NCBI GenBank assembly: GCA_030323885.1
Contig: JASIRB010003451.1
Coordinates: forward strand, 57,092 to 121,091
Direction: 5' to 3'
DNA from: Branchipolynoe longqiensis
Taxonomy: Eukaryota; Annelida; Polychaeta; Phyllodocida; Polynoidae
Length of the DNA stretch: 64,000 bases
A program made the position numbers and the translations under genes. This document shows, piece by piece, positions 42,346-52,314 of the stretch. The notes below the pieces were generated by a model. It was not told where the DNA came from, made no database searches, and worked only from the letters and a program-made list of their open reading frames with translations. How positions within the stretch are numbered: the first letter of the stretch is position 1; every line of letters starts with the position of its first letter.

Positions 42346-43505
42346 TTCGTGTGCTCGTACTTGCAGGGGGAGTAGGGGCACTTGCCTGTATTTGCGAACA
42401 AACGGCAGATGGTTTTCTCCCCCGTGGCGGCCGCGGCAGTGTCGGTGCGCCCCGTCCTGTGCTGCTGCTGCGCTCCCACGTGGCCGCCGCTGGGGTGACC
42501 GCCCCGCCCTCTCTGGATGGGGGCGGGGCGCTGCCTGGGGATGAGAAGCTGCATCCCTAAATAGGTGGCCGCGGTGCCCCACGCCGTGCCATGCGCCGCC
42601 TGCACCTCACGGTACTGCGTGTCATAGTCTATGACCGACTGCCATTCGAATTTTGCAGCAAAGTTGTGTATACTGGCGGTGTAGGACATGTAATACTCGA
42701 TGTCCTGGCGCTCCAGATTGCCCAGCTGGAGCAGATGCGCAGCCAGGCACTGGTTCGCTGCCCCCCACTCCCCCTGCGTCAAGTACACGCAGGCGCAGGA
42801 GTCCTCCTCCATCTTGAAGTGCACCAGGCTGGAGGGAGGGTCGACTACCTGGAGGTATTCTTTCCTCTTTTTTGCGATACGCTCGCGCACAGTGCGTGGG
42901 AGGTAATCAATTATCCTCAAGGCCTTGCTGCTTTTTGTGCGGACGGTGAGATTGTGGCGTGGATCCGGGCCGACGCCATGCCGACTGGGGCGAGTCGCGG
43001 GGGTGGCTGGGGGGGTGATGTATCCTGATGCGCCCGCGGGGGCGAGGCGTTCCGGCGTCTCGGCCCTGTCGCTCCCCGCTCGGCCGAGGAGCTTGTCGGC
43101 CGCCGCATAAGTCCACAGCTGGTCGAATGCGGTGCCTGCCTCCAGTATGGCATGGCGCTCCTGCCGCGCCCTTTCGGTGTTGTGCCGCCGCCGGTCGGCC
43201 GTGGTGCGGTCGACTTGGGCCAGGGGAGCCTGACTGTCCTCCCCTCGGCTGGGGCTCGCATTTGCGCCGGTGCCGAAACCGTTGCTTCCCAGCTCGCAGA
43301 GGGCCGCCCGGAGGAGGGGCCGCTGGCCGTGGGAGATGTCCAGGGCTGCAAAGTCTGTTCGGTCGATTGCCAGCAGTGCCGCCTTGTCTGTTAGGTCCTC
43401 CTGCGCCATGATGGTGGTGGTCTTCCTGCTCAAACCGGCAAGGGTGGCCCAGTCCAGGAAATCAAAGTCCATGAGGGAAACTCCGTCGGATCCGTCCTCC
43501 GCCAT
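42336..43505 (-). CDS. DIRS Gag protein with C-terminal CCCH zinc finger
   Basis: 389 residues, starting MAEDGSDGVS. The N-terminal about 100 residues form a helical domain (LDWATLAGLSRKTTTIMAQE, TDKAALLAIDRTDF). A charged linker contains RRRHNTERARQERHAILEAG. A central conserved block (about 195-330) has RTVRERIAKKRKEYLQV and QGEWGAANQCLAAHLLQL. The C-terminus carries C367-x8-C376-x4-C381-x3-H385 (CRLFANTGKC, CKYEH), a CCCH zinc knuckle likely to bind element RNA. No stops; intact frame. It ends overlapping the RT N-terminal frame, as in the element at 1-3280, but the two Gags are clearly different proteins. Confidence 0.85.
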   Translation of the reverse strand: MAEDGSDGVSLMDFDFLDWATLAGLSRKTTTIMAQEDLTDKAALLAIDRTDFAALDISHGQRPLLRAALCELGSNGFGTGANASPSRGEDSQAPLAQVDRTTADRRRHNTERARQERHAILEAGTAFDQLWTYAAADKLLGRAGSDRAETPERLAPAGASGYITPPATPATRPSRHGVGPDPRHNLTVRTKSSKALRIIDYLPRTVRERIAKKRKEYLQVVDPPSSLVHFKMEEDSCACVYLTQGEWGAANQCLAAHLLQLGNLERQDIEYYMSYTASIHNFAAKFEWQSVIDYDTQYREVQAAHGTAWGTAATYLGMQLLIPRQRPAPIQRGRGGHPSGGHVGAQQQHRTGRTDTAAAATGEKTICRLFANTGKCPYSPCKYEHTKKE

Positions 43506-43849
43506 GATGGACGCACGCAGGCTGGAGGGAGGGCGGAGAGGCTGAGATGGCGCTGAGGCTGAGCAGCTCTAGGCGTCTGATTCGGGTGCGCGTGGGCTGC
43601 CGAGTGGCGGCAGCTGGGCGGCGCAGAAGGGGCGCGGCAGAGGCCTCCCCCCGCCTATCTTAATGGGGGTCACGGTCATTAGCGCGCAGTCGCGCTTCGC
43701 CGCCGCGGAGCGCCCCGCGCCACCCCGGCCGACCCCAAGGGGCCGCCGCCTCCCCCCGCCTTATCGGGATGACAGGTGGAGCAGCTCGGGCTGTCTCCCG
43801 GTGCACTGCCCCTCGTGTGCGCATTTAAATTGCAGCGGCGAGCCGCTGG

Positions 43850-43936
43850 AGACATATATCATATATATCATGTATATCATACATATCATATATATCATGT
43901 ATATCATATATATCATATATATATATATATACATAT
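43850..43936. repeat. ATATC microsatellite
   Basis: (ATATATC)n / CATATATAT units next to the DIRS 2 leader. Confidence 0.95.
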
Positions 43937-44342
43937 TATAGTTAGCCGACCTGGACATCTTAGCGGCACTGCTTCGTGTAGTTCTGCGCGTTGGTTCCGC
44001 TGTCCTCTCCTTCTTACTGCAGTAGTCTACTTCGACTCCGTCGTGACTCGATCCACACACTGCGCAGAAGTCTATCGTCATAGTCCCTTTAATCGATCGG
44101 GCTTCGTTCTATGAACTTTCCAGTGTTACAACTATGTCTGTAATAGTTGCAGAGCACAAACTGTGTCAGCTAGGCTATGGCAGCCAAAAGTACCAGGTGT
44201 GTTATAGCTTGACCCATGGTCTTCATTTACAGTACTAGGGCCCATATATTGCAGAACAGCTATATCTTACTGTAAGCCTCTAATCAAGTTAGTGTAAAAT
44301 CGACCTAAATGTCGAATATATTTAGGAGTCACAACTGTGTTA
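43937..44342. other. no gene recognised
   Basis: Short frames only, without motifs. Confidence 0.3.
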
Positions 44343-44950
44343 AGTTAACGACACACAAGCCGAACCGCCGATCGACACCATGACATCGACACACGTGAAG
44401 TATTTTTCTCTCAACCGATTAATCGAAATATGTCGATTATTCCAAGAAAAACCAGTAGAAATCACAGCTGGGGTCCCTGCTGACGGTCAGTAGCGCCGTA
44501 GTTGTGCCGTAGTCATTCATCGTTTACTGTAGACTCGACACAGAACCGTAGGAGCAGCCGTTACGACTTTCCCGCCAACATTTTTTTTTGTTTTTTTTTG
44601 TTTGTTGTTTCTTTTTTAATCAACATCACCGAACCGATACTCGCTAAGAATTTCCGATTACCGTATCGACAGGCCGATTGCTGTGTCGACAGTAGGTTAT
44701 TGATACTAACTACCGTTAGAGTAGCCGTTAGAGTAGCCGTTGACCGTTAGATTGGCCGTTAAGACGAACCGATTAGACAGCTGATATGAACCATATCGAC
44801 AGAAGTTAGTTTTAGCTCACAGTTTGTAGATCGGCCGTCTAGGTGTAGATCCAGATAGCCAGTTGCCGTATAGTGAGCCGTATAGTGATCCGCATAGTGA
44901 TCCGTATAGGTAGTCCGTAGGAAACCGTAGACACAGGTAGCAGGTAGACT
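44343..44950. mobile_element. possible element I of the word-MITE group (CCGTTAG/CCGTATAG words), incomplete
   Basis: Starts GTTAACGACACACAAGCC, then ATCGACA and TCGATT words. Later it has runs of GTTAGAGTAGCC and CCGTATAGTGATCC. Its wording style matches the MITE group, but no right terminus is seen before the inverted-arm element starts. Confidence 0.4.
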
Positions 44951-45191
44951 GTGTACAAGAAGTGTTGAAGGCAATTTAAAAAGGCGCCGATGTGCACCTA
45001 ACAAGCGCTGACTGACATCTGGCAACATGGTGGGGCGCCAGGATAGCGCAGCAGGAACTGGCCCGCAGCGAATATAACAATAAATATTGTGGGTTAATAA
45101 TAAAGGCAGCATTAAATGCAGGATCCTGCAGGATGATATGGGAATAGTCCGCCCCTACTCATAGTAATAAATTATATATCCCATAATATGT

Positions 45192-46335
45192 GTAGTGGTC
45201 TGCACTGACCTCTCAGGCAAGTAACCACATAGACAGGTAGGCGTGGGGAGTGTGTTGATATCAGGGAGCCTAGGTGGTGTAATGGTTAGCACACTGGCCC
45301 GGAATGCAAAGAGATGTGGGTTCGAGTCCCGCTCTAGGCACAGTATTTCCCATTTTCATCACCCCCACGACACTGGTTGCCGTGATCAGGATCCTGTACA
45401 AGCTTTGCGCTGTATGGTTGTTGAACCTACCCTGTGTATGTATGTGTTAGTGCATTGCCTGTATGTATGTAATTGTAAGCATTACAAGACTTACAATTCC
45501 AGGGGACGAGTGTAGTGGTCTGCACTGACCTCTCAGGCAAGGAGCCACATAGACAGGTAGGCGTGGGGAGTGTGTTGATATCAGGGAGCCTAGGTGGTGT
45601 AATGGTTAGCACACTGGCCCGGAATGCAAAGAGATGTGGGTTCGAGTCCCGCTCTAGGCGCAATATTTTCCCATTTTCATCACCCCCACGACACTGGTTG
45701 CCGTGATCAGGATCCTGTACAAGCTTTGCGCTGTATGGTTGTTGAACCTACCCTGTGTATGTATGTGTTAGTGCATTGCCTGTATGTATGTAATTGTAAG
45801 CATTACAAGACTTACAATTCCAGGGGGACGAGTGTAGTGGTCTGCACTGACCTCTCAGGCAAGTAACCACATAGACAGGTAGGCGTGGGGAGTGTGTTGA
45901 TATCAGGGAGCCTAGGTGGTGTAATGGTTAGCACACTGGCCCGGAATGCAAAGAGATGTGGGTTCGAGTCCCGCTCTAGGCACAGTATTTCCCATTTTCA
46001 TCACCCCCACGACACTGGTTGCCGTGATCAGGATCCTGTACAAGCTTTGCGCTGTATGGTTGTTGAACCTACCCTGTGTATGTATGTGTTTAGTGCATTG
46101 CCTGTATGTATGTAATTGTAAGCATTACAAGACTTACAATTTCAGGGGGACGAGTGTAGTGGTCTGCACTGACTTCTCAGGCAAGTAACCACATAGACAG
46201 GTAGGCGTGGGGAGTGTGTTGATATCAGGGAGCCTAGGTGGTGTAATGGTTAGCACACTGGCCCGGAATGCAAAGAGATGTGGGTTAGAGTCCCGCTCTA
46301 GGCGCAGTATTTCCCATTTTCATCATCCCCACGAC
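45192..46335 (+). repeat. tandem array of 322-bp units, each containing a tRNA-derived SINE (S4)
   Basis: Units begin at 45192, 45512, 45834 and 46156 (GTAGTGGTCTGCACTGACC). They are near-identical, and the fourth is cut short at the CATCACCCC stretch. The tRNA-like heads are 72 nt at 45268, 45588, 45910 and 46232. Each has a 7-bp acceptor stem (GCCTAGG/TCTAGGC), D-stem GTGT/GCAC and T-stem GTGGG/CCCGC, with A box GGTGTAATGGTTAGC and B box GGTTCGAGTCC. The anticodon stem does not pair, so these are SINE heads, not functional tRNA genes. Confidence 0.9.
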
Positions 46336-46556
46336 AATATATATCATATATACCATATATATCGCATATATCGCATATATATCGCATATATATATCGCAT
46401 ATATATATATCGCATATATATATCGCATATATATATCGCATATATATATCGCATATATATATCGCATATATATATCGCATATATATATCGCATATATATA
46501 TCGCATATATATCATATATATCATATATATCATATATATCATATATATCATATATG
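46336..46556. repeat. ATATATCGC microsatellite
   Basis: (CGCATATATAT)n changing to (CATATATAT)n toward the right. Confidence 0.95.
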
Positions 46557-46877
46557 GGATATATAATTTATTACTATGAGTATAAATGGGCGGAGCTATA
46601 TTCATATATTCCTACAGGATCCTAGCATTTAATGCTGCCTTTATTATTAACCCATGATATTTATTGTTATATTCGCTGCGGGCCGTCTTCCGGCTGCGCT
46701 ATCCTGGCGCCCCACCATTTTGCCAGATGTCAGTCAGCGCTTGTGGGGTGCACATCGGCGCCAGTTAAAAAATGTTATCGGTAGGGCGGTTATTGCTCAG
46801 CCAGATGGGCCTCAGCAAATAAACGAGGCTTCCACCACTTCCCGTCTTGTCTCTTCTTCCTACGTCGTAGCCCAATT

Positions 46878-46992
46878 TATATCATATGTATCATATATAT
46901 CATATATTTCATACATCTCATGTGTCTCACATATCTCATATATCTCATATATCATATATATCATATGAGGATATCATGTATAGATATCATAT
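46878..46992. repeat. ATATC-type microsatellite
   Basis: ATCATATAT and ATCTCATAT units, similar to 43850-43936. Confidence 0.9.
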
Positions 46993-47644
46993 ATATATAT
47001 CTCGATTTCACAAGAAGAAGCAATTTGCCTTTAGGTTTTCTAGCAAATAATCATATATCCACTAATTGGAATAAATATATAGCTTTTCGCACTCATGAGC
47101 GTCATGTTATTTGTCTGTTGTGAATGTGATCAACATAGGTCTGAAGTTAAATATCAACTTTGGCAAGGAACAATTATTAACAGTACGCCTTTTCTACATA
47201 TCTACATTCGGTGAATATAAGTATGTGATGCGTAACGAATTTCGTGAGTATAAAGATATATAGGGTTAATTATTATTATTATTATTGTTATACTCCAACA
47301 CATATAGGTTTCTCGCTGATGAGATCAGAGTTATGTTATTTGTCTGTTGTGAATGTGATCAACATAGGCTTAGAAGGTAAATGTCAACGTTGGCGAGTAA
47401 CTGTCATTAACAAGCTTTTTCTACATATCTGCATTCAGTCAATATAAATATATATGTATATAAATATGTATTTAGGTTTTCTCATTCATAAGAGTAGTGT
47501 TGTTATTTGTATGTTGTGATTGCAATCAAATGAGGTTAGACGTTAAATGATAACTTTAGAGAGTAACTATCATCGATAACATGTTTTTCTACATATCTAG
47601 ATTCAGTGCATATATAGCTTTTCGTACTCATTTTTTGTGGGTTT

Positions 47645-47878
47645 TTTTTTGGTACATTAGTTCTTTAAGCATGGGAAATTTCAATCACGGACAATTGGTT
47701 TTCCTCATTCCACTGCTCCTTGCCCTATTCTAATAATGCCGAGTGCCTGACTGGTAAGCGACAAGTATCGATTGTTAAGTAATTGGTTTGACTCTACCAG
47801 GATTCAAACCCATGATCCCATGGTCTACCAACACGTGAGACAGATGCTCTAACTCATTCGGCCATCCTGTCTGGTATT
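47645..47878 (-). mobile_element. tRNA-related SINE S2, copy 1
   Basis: Complement of S2: GCATGGGAAATTTCAATCAC, CTCATTCCACTGCTCCTTGC, TTTGACTCTACCAGGATTC, head CTCTAACTCATTCGGCCATC. Confidence 0.85.
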
Positions 47879-47894
47879 TATGATAGTTATGTTA

Positions 47895-48625
47895 AGGCCC
47901 TGTCACATTACTGCGTATAGTGGGAGCGTATTGAAAACCTACGTAAAAGCTGCGCATGCCGGCCTATCATGACCTTTGGTGACCTCTCTGGTGGTTTTGA
48001 GCGTATGTGGAACCTATGAGGAGCGTACGAGGAGCGTATGAGGAGCATATGAGAGCGTACTGTGATATTTTTTGACGGTTTTGATTGGCATATGGAACCT
48101 ATGCGTAGTGTATGCGTAATGTATGCATAGCGTATGCATAGCATATGAGCGTATGAGTAGCGTATGAGTCAAGATCGATGTCGAGACCTATGGCATACGC
48201 TTGAAATATGCTGTGCATACGCTGTGCATATGCTAGGAGTACGGTACATATGCTACAGATACATAGGTGATGCAAGTTGAGCATATGCGTAACCTACGCC
48301 GGTGCACCCATAGCGTACGAGGAGCGTACACCGGCGTACGAGGAGCGTACACTGGCGTATGAGTAGTGTATGAACCATACGCTCCCATAGGTCGAGATTT
48401 TTTTAGCATGCACAAAAAATTTGGACAGGAGAAAGCGTATGGCGGCGTACAATGGCATACGCCGGCATAGGCCGGCACATGACAGCCTATGCATAGCATA
48501 TGCGTAGTGTATGCGTAGCGTATGCATAGGGTATGGCGGTGTATGGCGGCATATGCCGATGTATATGATGTAACGCGCCTACACCGCCATACGCTCCCGC
48601 AAAAAACCCTAATGTGACAGCCCCT
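47895..48625. mobile_element. CCCTGTCACAC MITE, element D (GCGTATG words)
   Basis: Termini AGGCCCTGTCACATTACTGC and CCTAATGTGACAGCCCCT; TTA duplications at 47892-47894 and 48626-48628. The interior has dozens of GCGTATG, AGCGTACGAGG and GCATACGC words, and TTTTAGCATGCACAAAAAAT in the same relative place as in element B. Non-coding. Confidence 0.85.
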
Positions 48626-48697
48626 TTAGCTGTCTAGGGTTACAAGTTAAAGGTAAACTTTGGCGAGTAACTATCATTAACACTATACCTTTTCTAA

Positions 48698-49608
48698 TAC
48701 CCCTGTCACACTACGACGTAACGAGCCAACGTGAGCCTAACGTGATGATTTTTCGTCATTACGTTGCCGTACGTTGGGTTACGTTATGATGACGTCATAA
48801 TGACGTTAGAGTGACGTCGAGCTACGTCATGTTACGTCGTGTTACGTCGGCGCGCGTCGAGGTTTAGAACCTGTTCCAAACTTTCGACGTATCTCAACGT
48901 GAAGCCGTTACGTCGGGATGACGTGACAATGACGTTAGGTAGACGTTCCGCGATCGTTATAGCAGCGTAAATGACGTTAGAGTCACGTTATGTCACGTCA
49001 GACCGACGGCCCGGGTGGGAGCAACGTGTGGGCAGCGTTTTGCACGTTACAGTCACGTTACGGTCACATTACGGTCACGTTACGGTCACGTTACGGTCAC
49101 GTTACGGTCACATTACGGTCACATTACGGTCACGTTACGGTCACGTTACGGTCATGTTACGGTCACGTTACGGTCACGTTACGGTCACGTTACGGTCGCG
49201 TTACGGTCACTTTACGTCCACGTCGCACCCGTTACGGCGACGTTACGGTCACGTTACGGTCACGTTATGGTCACATTACGGTCACGTTACGGTCATGTTA
49301 CGGTCATGTTACGGTCACGTTACGGTCGCGTTACGGTCACGTTACGTCCACGTCGCACCCGTTACGGCGACGTTACGCTCACGTTACACTAACGCCCGGT
49401 CACGTCGCCAATTACCCCTCCCCTCTAACGTTGTCACGTTACAGCTAACGTCACGACGTACACCGACGTTACTTTCACGTTACACTCACGTCAACTACGC
49501 GGCATTCACATCCACAATCTGCATATTACGCCGATAACTTCGACGTGACATCATTATTTTCACGTTCTGCCTGCGCTGACGTAGTCACGTCGTAGTGTGA
49601 CAGGGCCA
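48698..49608 (+). mobile_element. CCCTGTCACAC MITE, element E (expanded 11-bp array)
   Basis: Termini TACCCCTGTCACACTACGAC and GTCGTAGTGTGACAGGGCCA; flanks TAA / TAG (one mutated). Same family as element A but inverted in the window, with nearly the same first 340 bases. The 11-bp array (ACGTTACGGTC) runs 49043-49395 with about 28 units and a 130-bp higher-order duplication (TACGGTCGCG at 49191 and 49321). It contains GGTTTAGAACCTGTTCCAAAC. Confidence 0.88.
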
Positions 49609-49908
49609 TAGTAACTATGCTTTGTACCTGCATATACATGTAAATAACTTTACACATCAATAATTGTACACATCAGTGTTATGTTACTAATTGTTAGTTG
49701 TATGTTGTGACTCTGATAAATATAGATCAAGACGTTAAATGGCAACTTTAGCGAGTAATTGCATTTAGGAACTTTCATTAATCCGCAGTCACATAACACC
49801 TAATAGATCACACGTATATTAAAACAGAACCACCTTAGTTGTGCTATTTGAGTTTTCTCTTTATTCTTTACTTTGACTTTGCTCAATGTGAAGCCTCACA
49901 ACCTTCTA

Positions 49909-50376
49909 CAGTATAACCCCATTAAACCAAACTTGAAGGGACACTAGAAATTTGTGTGGATTAACCGATCATTGGTTTAACCTAGCTTTGGCTTCGACTT
50001 TGACTTGGCTTTGGCAAAAACGAGGATGCACTATAAATGTAATATACAATGTATGTGGACACTTTGATTATTGTTTTTTTATGTATATATACAGTATAAC
50101 CCTGTTAATCCAAGCTCAGTTAAACCAAAAGATCGGTTAATCCAAACTTTGTTCGGTGGCCCCACAAAATACTACCATTTATCATATAAAAAAAAGTCGG
50201 TGGGGTCTCAGATGACCTTATAACCATGTGAAAGTTTGGTTTAACCGTACCGGAAGTGGCCGCCAATTTTGTTCGGATTAACTGATAAGTTGGATTAACC
50301 GACTTTGGCCGCCGAAAAAAGTTGGCATTAACCAATCGTTTGGTTTAACCGAGCTTAGTCTAACGGGGTTATACCG
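49909..50376. mobile_element. pogo/Tigger-like MITE, family C, copy 2 (composite)
   Basis: CAGTATAACCCCATTAAACC to TCTAACGGGGTTATACCG, internal second terminus at about 50092 (CAGTATAACCCTGTTAATCC). It shares the composite layout with 25493-25989, so the two derive from one composite ancestor. Confidence 0.85.
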
Positions 50377-50651
50377 TATATGGAAAGCAGAGGCTCCGCT
50401 CACTCGACTAATTCAGCCATCGTTTCTTGGTTTCTTTTTCTCGTCCCCTTTTAAGTCCACTTTATTGGTTCTTCTATTTCTTTTCTTTCATTCCTTGATT
50501 TTAACAAATTTAGTATAAAAATAAAGATATTTTTTTGTAATTACACAACATTTACATCAGTTTTGACCTGTTAAATGGAAAGCCCACAAAACGCCACCAC
50601 TGCTAAGTGAGTACGTTAGGTAATAATGGCGACCATTCAGCTTTCGTGTTA

Positions 50652-50910
50652 TGCTAGGTACACACCTACCATTTACGACTTGCGCACTAAAACTTGCGAC
50701 CCGACCCGACCCACTTAAAACTGAAAACGGGCCGATTCATTAATCGCGAATCGCAATCGTAAGGAAGCACTTTTAGCCCTAAAATTGAGTTTTAAGTCGC
50801 GAATCGCAATCGGTAGGTGTGCTAGGGGAGTGCACATCTCAAGACTTTTGGGCAATTTTAGATCGAATATGGTAGGTGGGTGCGGAAAAACGGTAGGTGT
50901 GTACCTAGCA
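50652..50910. mobile_element. TTA-flanked MITE, element H (GGTAGGTGTG words)
   Basis: A perfect 19-bp inverted terminus TGCTAGGTACACACCTACC with TTA on both sides (50649-50651, 50911-50913). Inside are CGGTAGGTGTGCTAGG and ATGGTAGGTGGGTGC, extra terminus-like copies, and two CGCGAATCGCAATCG words. 259 bp, non-coding. Confidence 0.88.
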
Positions 50911-50947
50911 TTAGCTGTCTTCCAACCCGGCCCGGGTGGTTGGCTTA

Positions 50948-51302
50948 TTTAAAGTTGCATAGTCCGATGGTTTTGAATTTATGTCATTTTCTGAGATAAA
51001 TATATTAGGTCGATCGTTATAATCTACCTTACTTTAATTTGAAGTAACTCTTCTTTAAAATCGCTAACTTAGGAGAAATTTGAAGTGTAAACATGCCAAA
51101 TTAATTTCGGCATGCTTGCCAAAACTCTGACTCCATAGGATTCAGCAGTAACAGGTTCTATTAAATTGACTTAGCATGCCCTTCTATGTAGCAACACATA
51201 CTTAATAAATGCACCAGTGAACAAGTTGGATATGTAGGTTCAAATCTAGATAAGTGATTCACTTATGCAAATTTGATGTTTTTATCGGACTCTGCAACTT
51301 AA
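50948..51302. mobile_element. TTAA-family element, complete copy
   Basis: From TTAAAGTTGCATAGTCCGAT to TCGGACTCTGCAACTTAA; imperfect full-length palindrome with GCATGCTTGCCAAAA at the centre. Confidence 0.85.
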
Positions 51303-51721
51303 ATGTGATCTATGAACATGCTAATACTTGATTCTTGTGGCATTTTATTTGCATCGTTAATTTTCTCCTCCTTGCCCTTGTTCCCGGGCCTCTTATATCA
51401 CTTTGGGTTCTATTGGCAGCGTGTTGAAGCCTCTTAATGTACAAAGAACTTCATGTGTATTCATAATAGTTAATACATGATTATAGTGTCACACGCACAT
51501 CATCGCCATACATGCCCTCGTTGTCGTAAAACAGCGCGGCATCATGGTGTCGCTAAAAACAGTGTCGCAAAAACGGTATCATGAAAAGAGTGTAAAAAAA
51601 AACTGTGTAAAAAAAACAGTGTCCAAAGAACAGTGTCACGAAAACAGTTTCACAAAAACAGTGTCACTGAAACAGTGCCGTGAAACTGTGTCACAAAAAC
51701 AGCAGGAGGTATGAGTTATAG
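51303..51721. other. no gene; AAAACAGTGTC minisatellite inside
   Basis: AAACAGTGTC(A/G)C units repeat at 51555-51705 with small length changes. The rest is unassigned. Confidence 0.6.
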
Positions 51722-52010
51722 CAGGCACAGGCGCGGTGGTTGAATGGGTAGGAACTCTGGCTTCCAGTGCGGAAGGTTGGGGGTTTGAATCCCGGCCGAG
51801 TCAAACCAATGACTTATACAAATATATACTTGTCGTTAGGCGTACCTATCCTGATACTCGGCATTACTAGGATAGGACAAGGACAGGTTAGTTCAGTATC
51901 AGGATAATGGTTTCCCAGTGGGACAGTGCTATGAAGTCACCGTGAGTGCACACTGTCACAAGTCGGTACCTGTCCTGATATGACCTTAGATGTTGTCAGG
52001 ATGCAAAATC
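51722..52010 (+). mobile_element. tRNA-derived SINE S1
   Basis: Head CAGGCGCGGTGGTTGAATGG, B-box zone TTTGAATCCCGGCCGAGTC, TCAAACCAATGACTTATAC, tail GTCGGTACCTGTCCTGATAT, GACCTTAGATGTTGTCAGGA. A central deletion removes part of the GATATCGGG block. Confidence 0.88.
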
Positions 52011-52314
52011 AAAACACAGTTATAGCTGGTTATATTCAAGTTTTCAAACTGACATGGTTTCAAAAATTATATCCAAACGGGTGATTTCTCAAAGTGAGCA
52101 TAGCATCCTGAATTAATGAACAAACTTAAGGCTGGATTTGATTTATATCTTATCTCAGATTTATCTGCACGATTTGGTCAACTTATTTGTTTGTTTGAAA
52201 TTTTCTGTCTAAGTCTTTTTGGCGCGATTTCGTTTTTTAAATGAAGGATAAGACTATGGGGTGTTCTTCATTTTTATCTCAGTGCATCAATAATTGTATT
52301 TCCATCGGGCTGTT

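Larger units (their letters stand above)
39800..43700 (-). mobile_element. DIRS-like retrotransposon 2
   Basis: GC-rich island in AT-rich surroundings with Gag, RT-RNase H and tyrosine recombinase in DIRS order on the minus strand. The RT has an internal deletion and a frameshift. A minus-strand AATAAA at 39819-39824 follows the recombinase by about 380 bases. No clear inverted or split repeats were recognised at its ends, so the outer limits are approximate. Confidence 0.85.
44993..46763. mobile_element. foldback-like element: about 200-bp inverted arms around a SINE array
   Basis: Left arm 44993-45185 and right arm 46553-46763 are inverted copies. They share GGCGCC, CAAGCGCTGACTGACATCTGG, GCGCCAGGATAGCGCAG, CCCGCAGCGAATATAACAAT, AATAAAGGCAGCATTAAATG, CAGGATCCT and GGGATATATAATTTATTACT. 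The 1.37-kb middle holds four 322-bp tandem units and an ATATATCGC array. No protein is encoded. Structure recalls foldback or HINE-type elements. Confidence 0.75.
47040..49800 (+). repeat. satellite of about 150-170 bp units, interrupted by one SINE and two MITEs
   Basis: Core unit: TTATTTGTCTGTTGTGAATG, TGATCAACATAGG, AGTTAAATATCAACTTTGGC, GAGTAACTATCATTAAC, TTTTCTACATATCTACATTC. Units lie at about 47095-47215, 47335-47440, 47510-47610, one split over 47615-48690, and a last one at about 49680-49790. The split unit holds SINE S2 and MITEs D and E. Confidence 0.8.

Noticed and set aside
45268..46303. Four tRNA genes
   Set aside because: Acceptor, D and T stems and both promoter boxes are good, but the anticodon stem does not pair. 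The heads sit inside identical 322-bp repeats, so these are SINE heads.
48971..49537. Repetitive frame with VTVTLRSRYGH repeats
   Set aside because: Translation of the 11-bp array in MITE E. Three bases times 11 keeps all frames open with the same residues.
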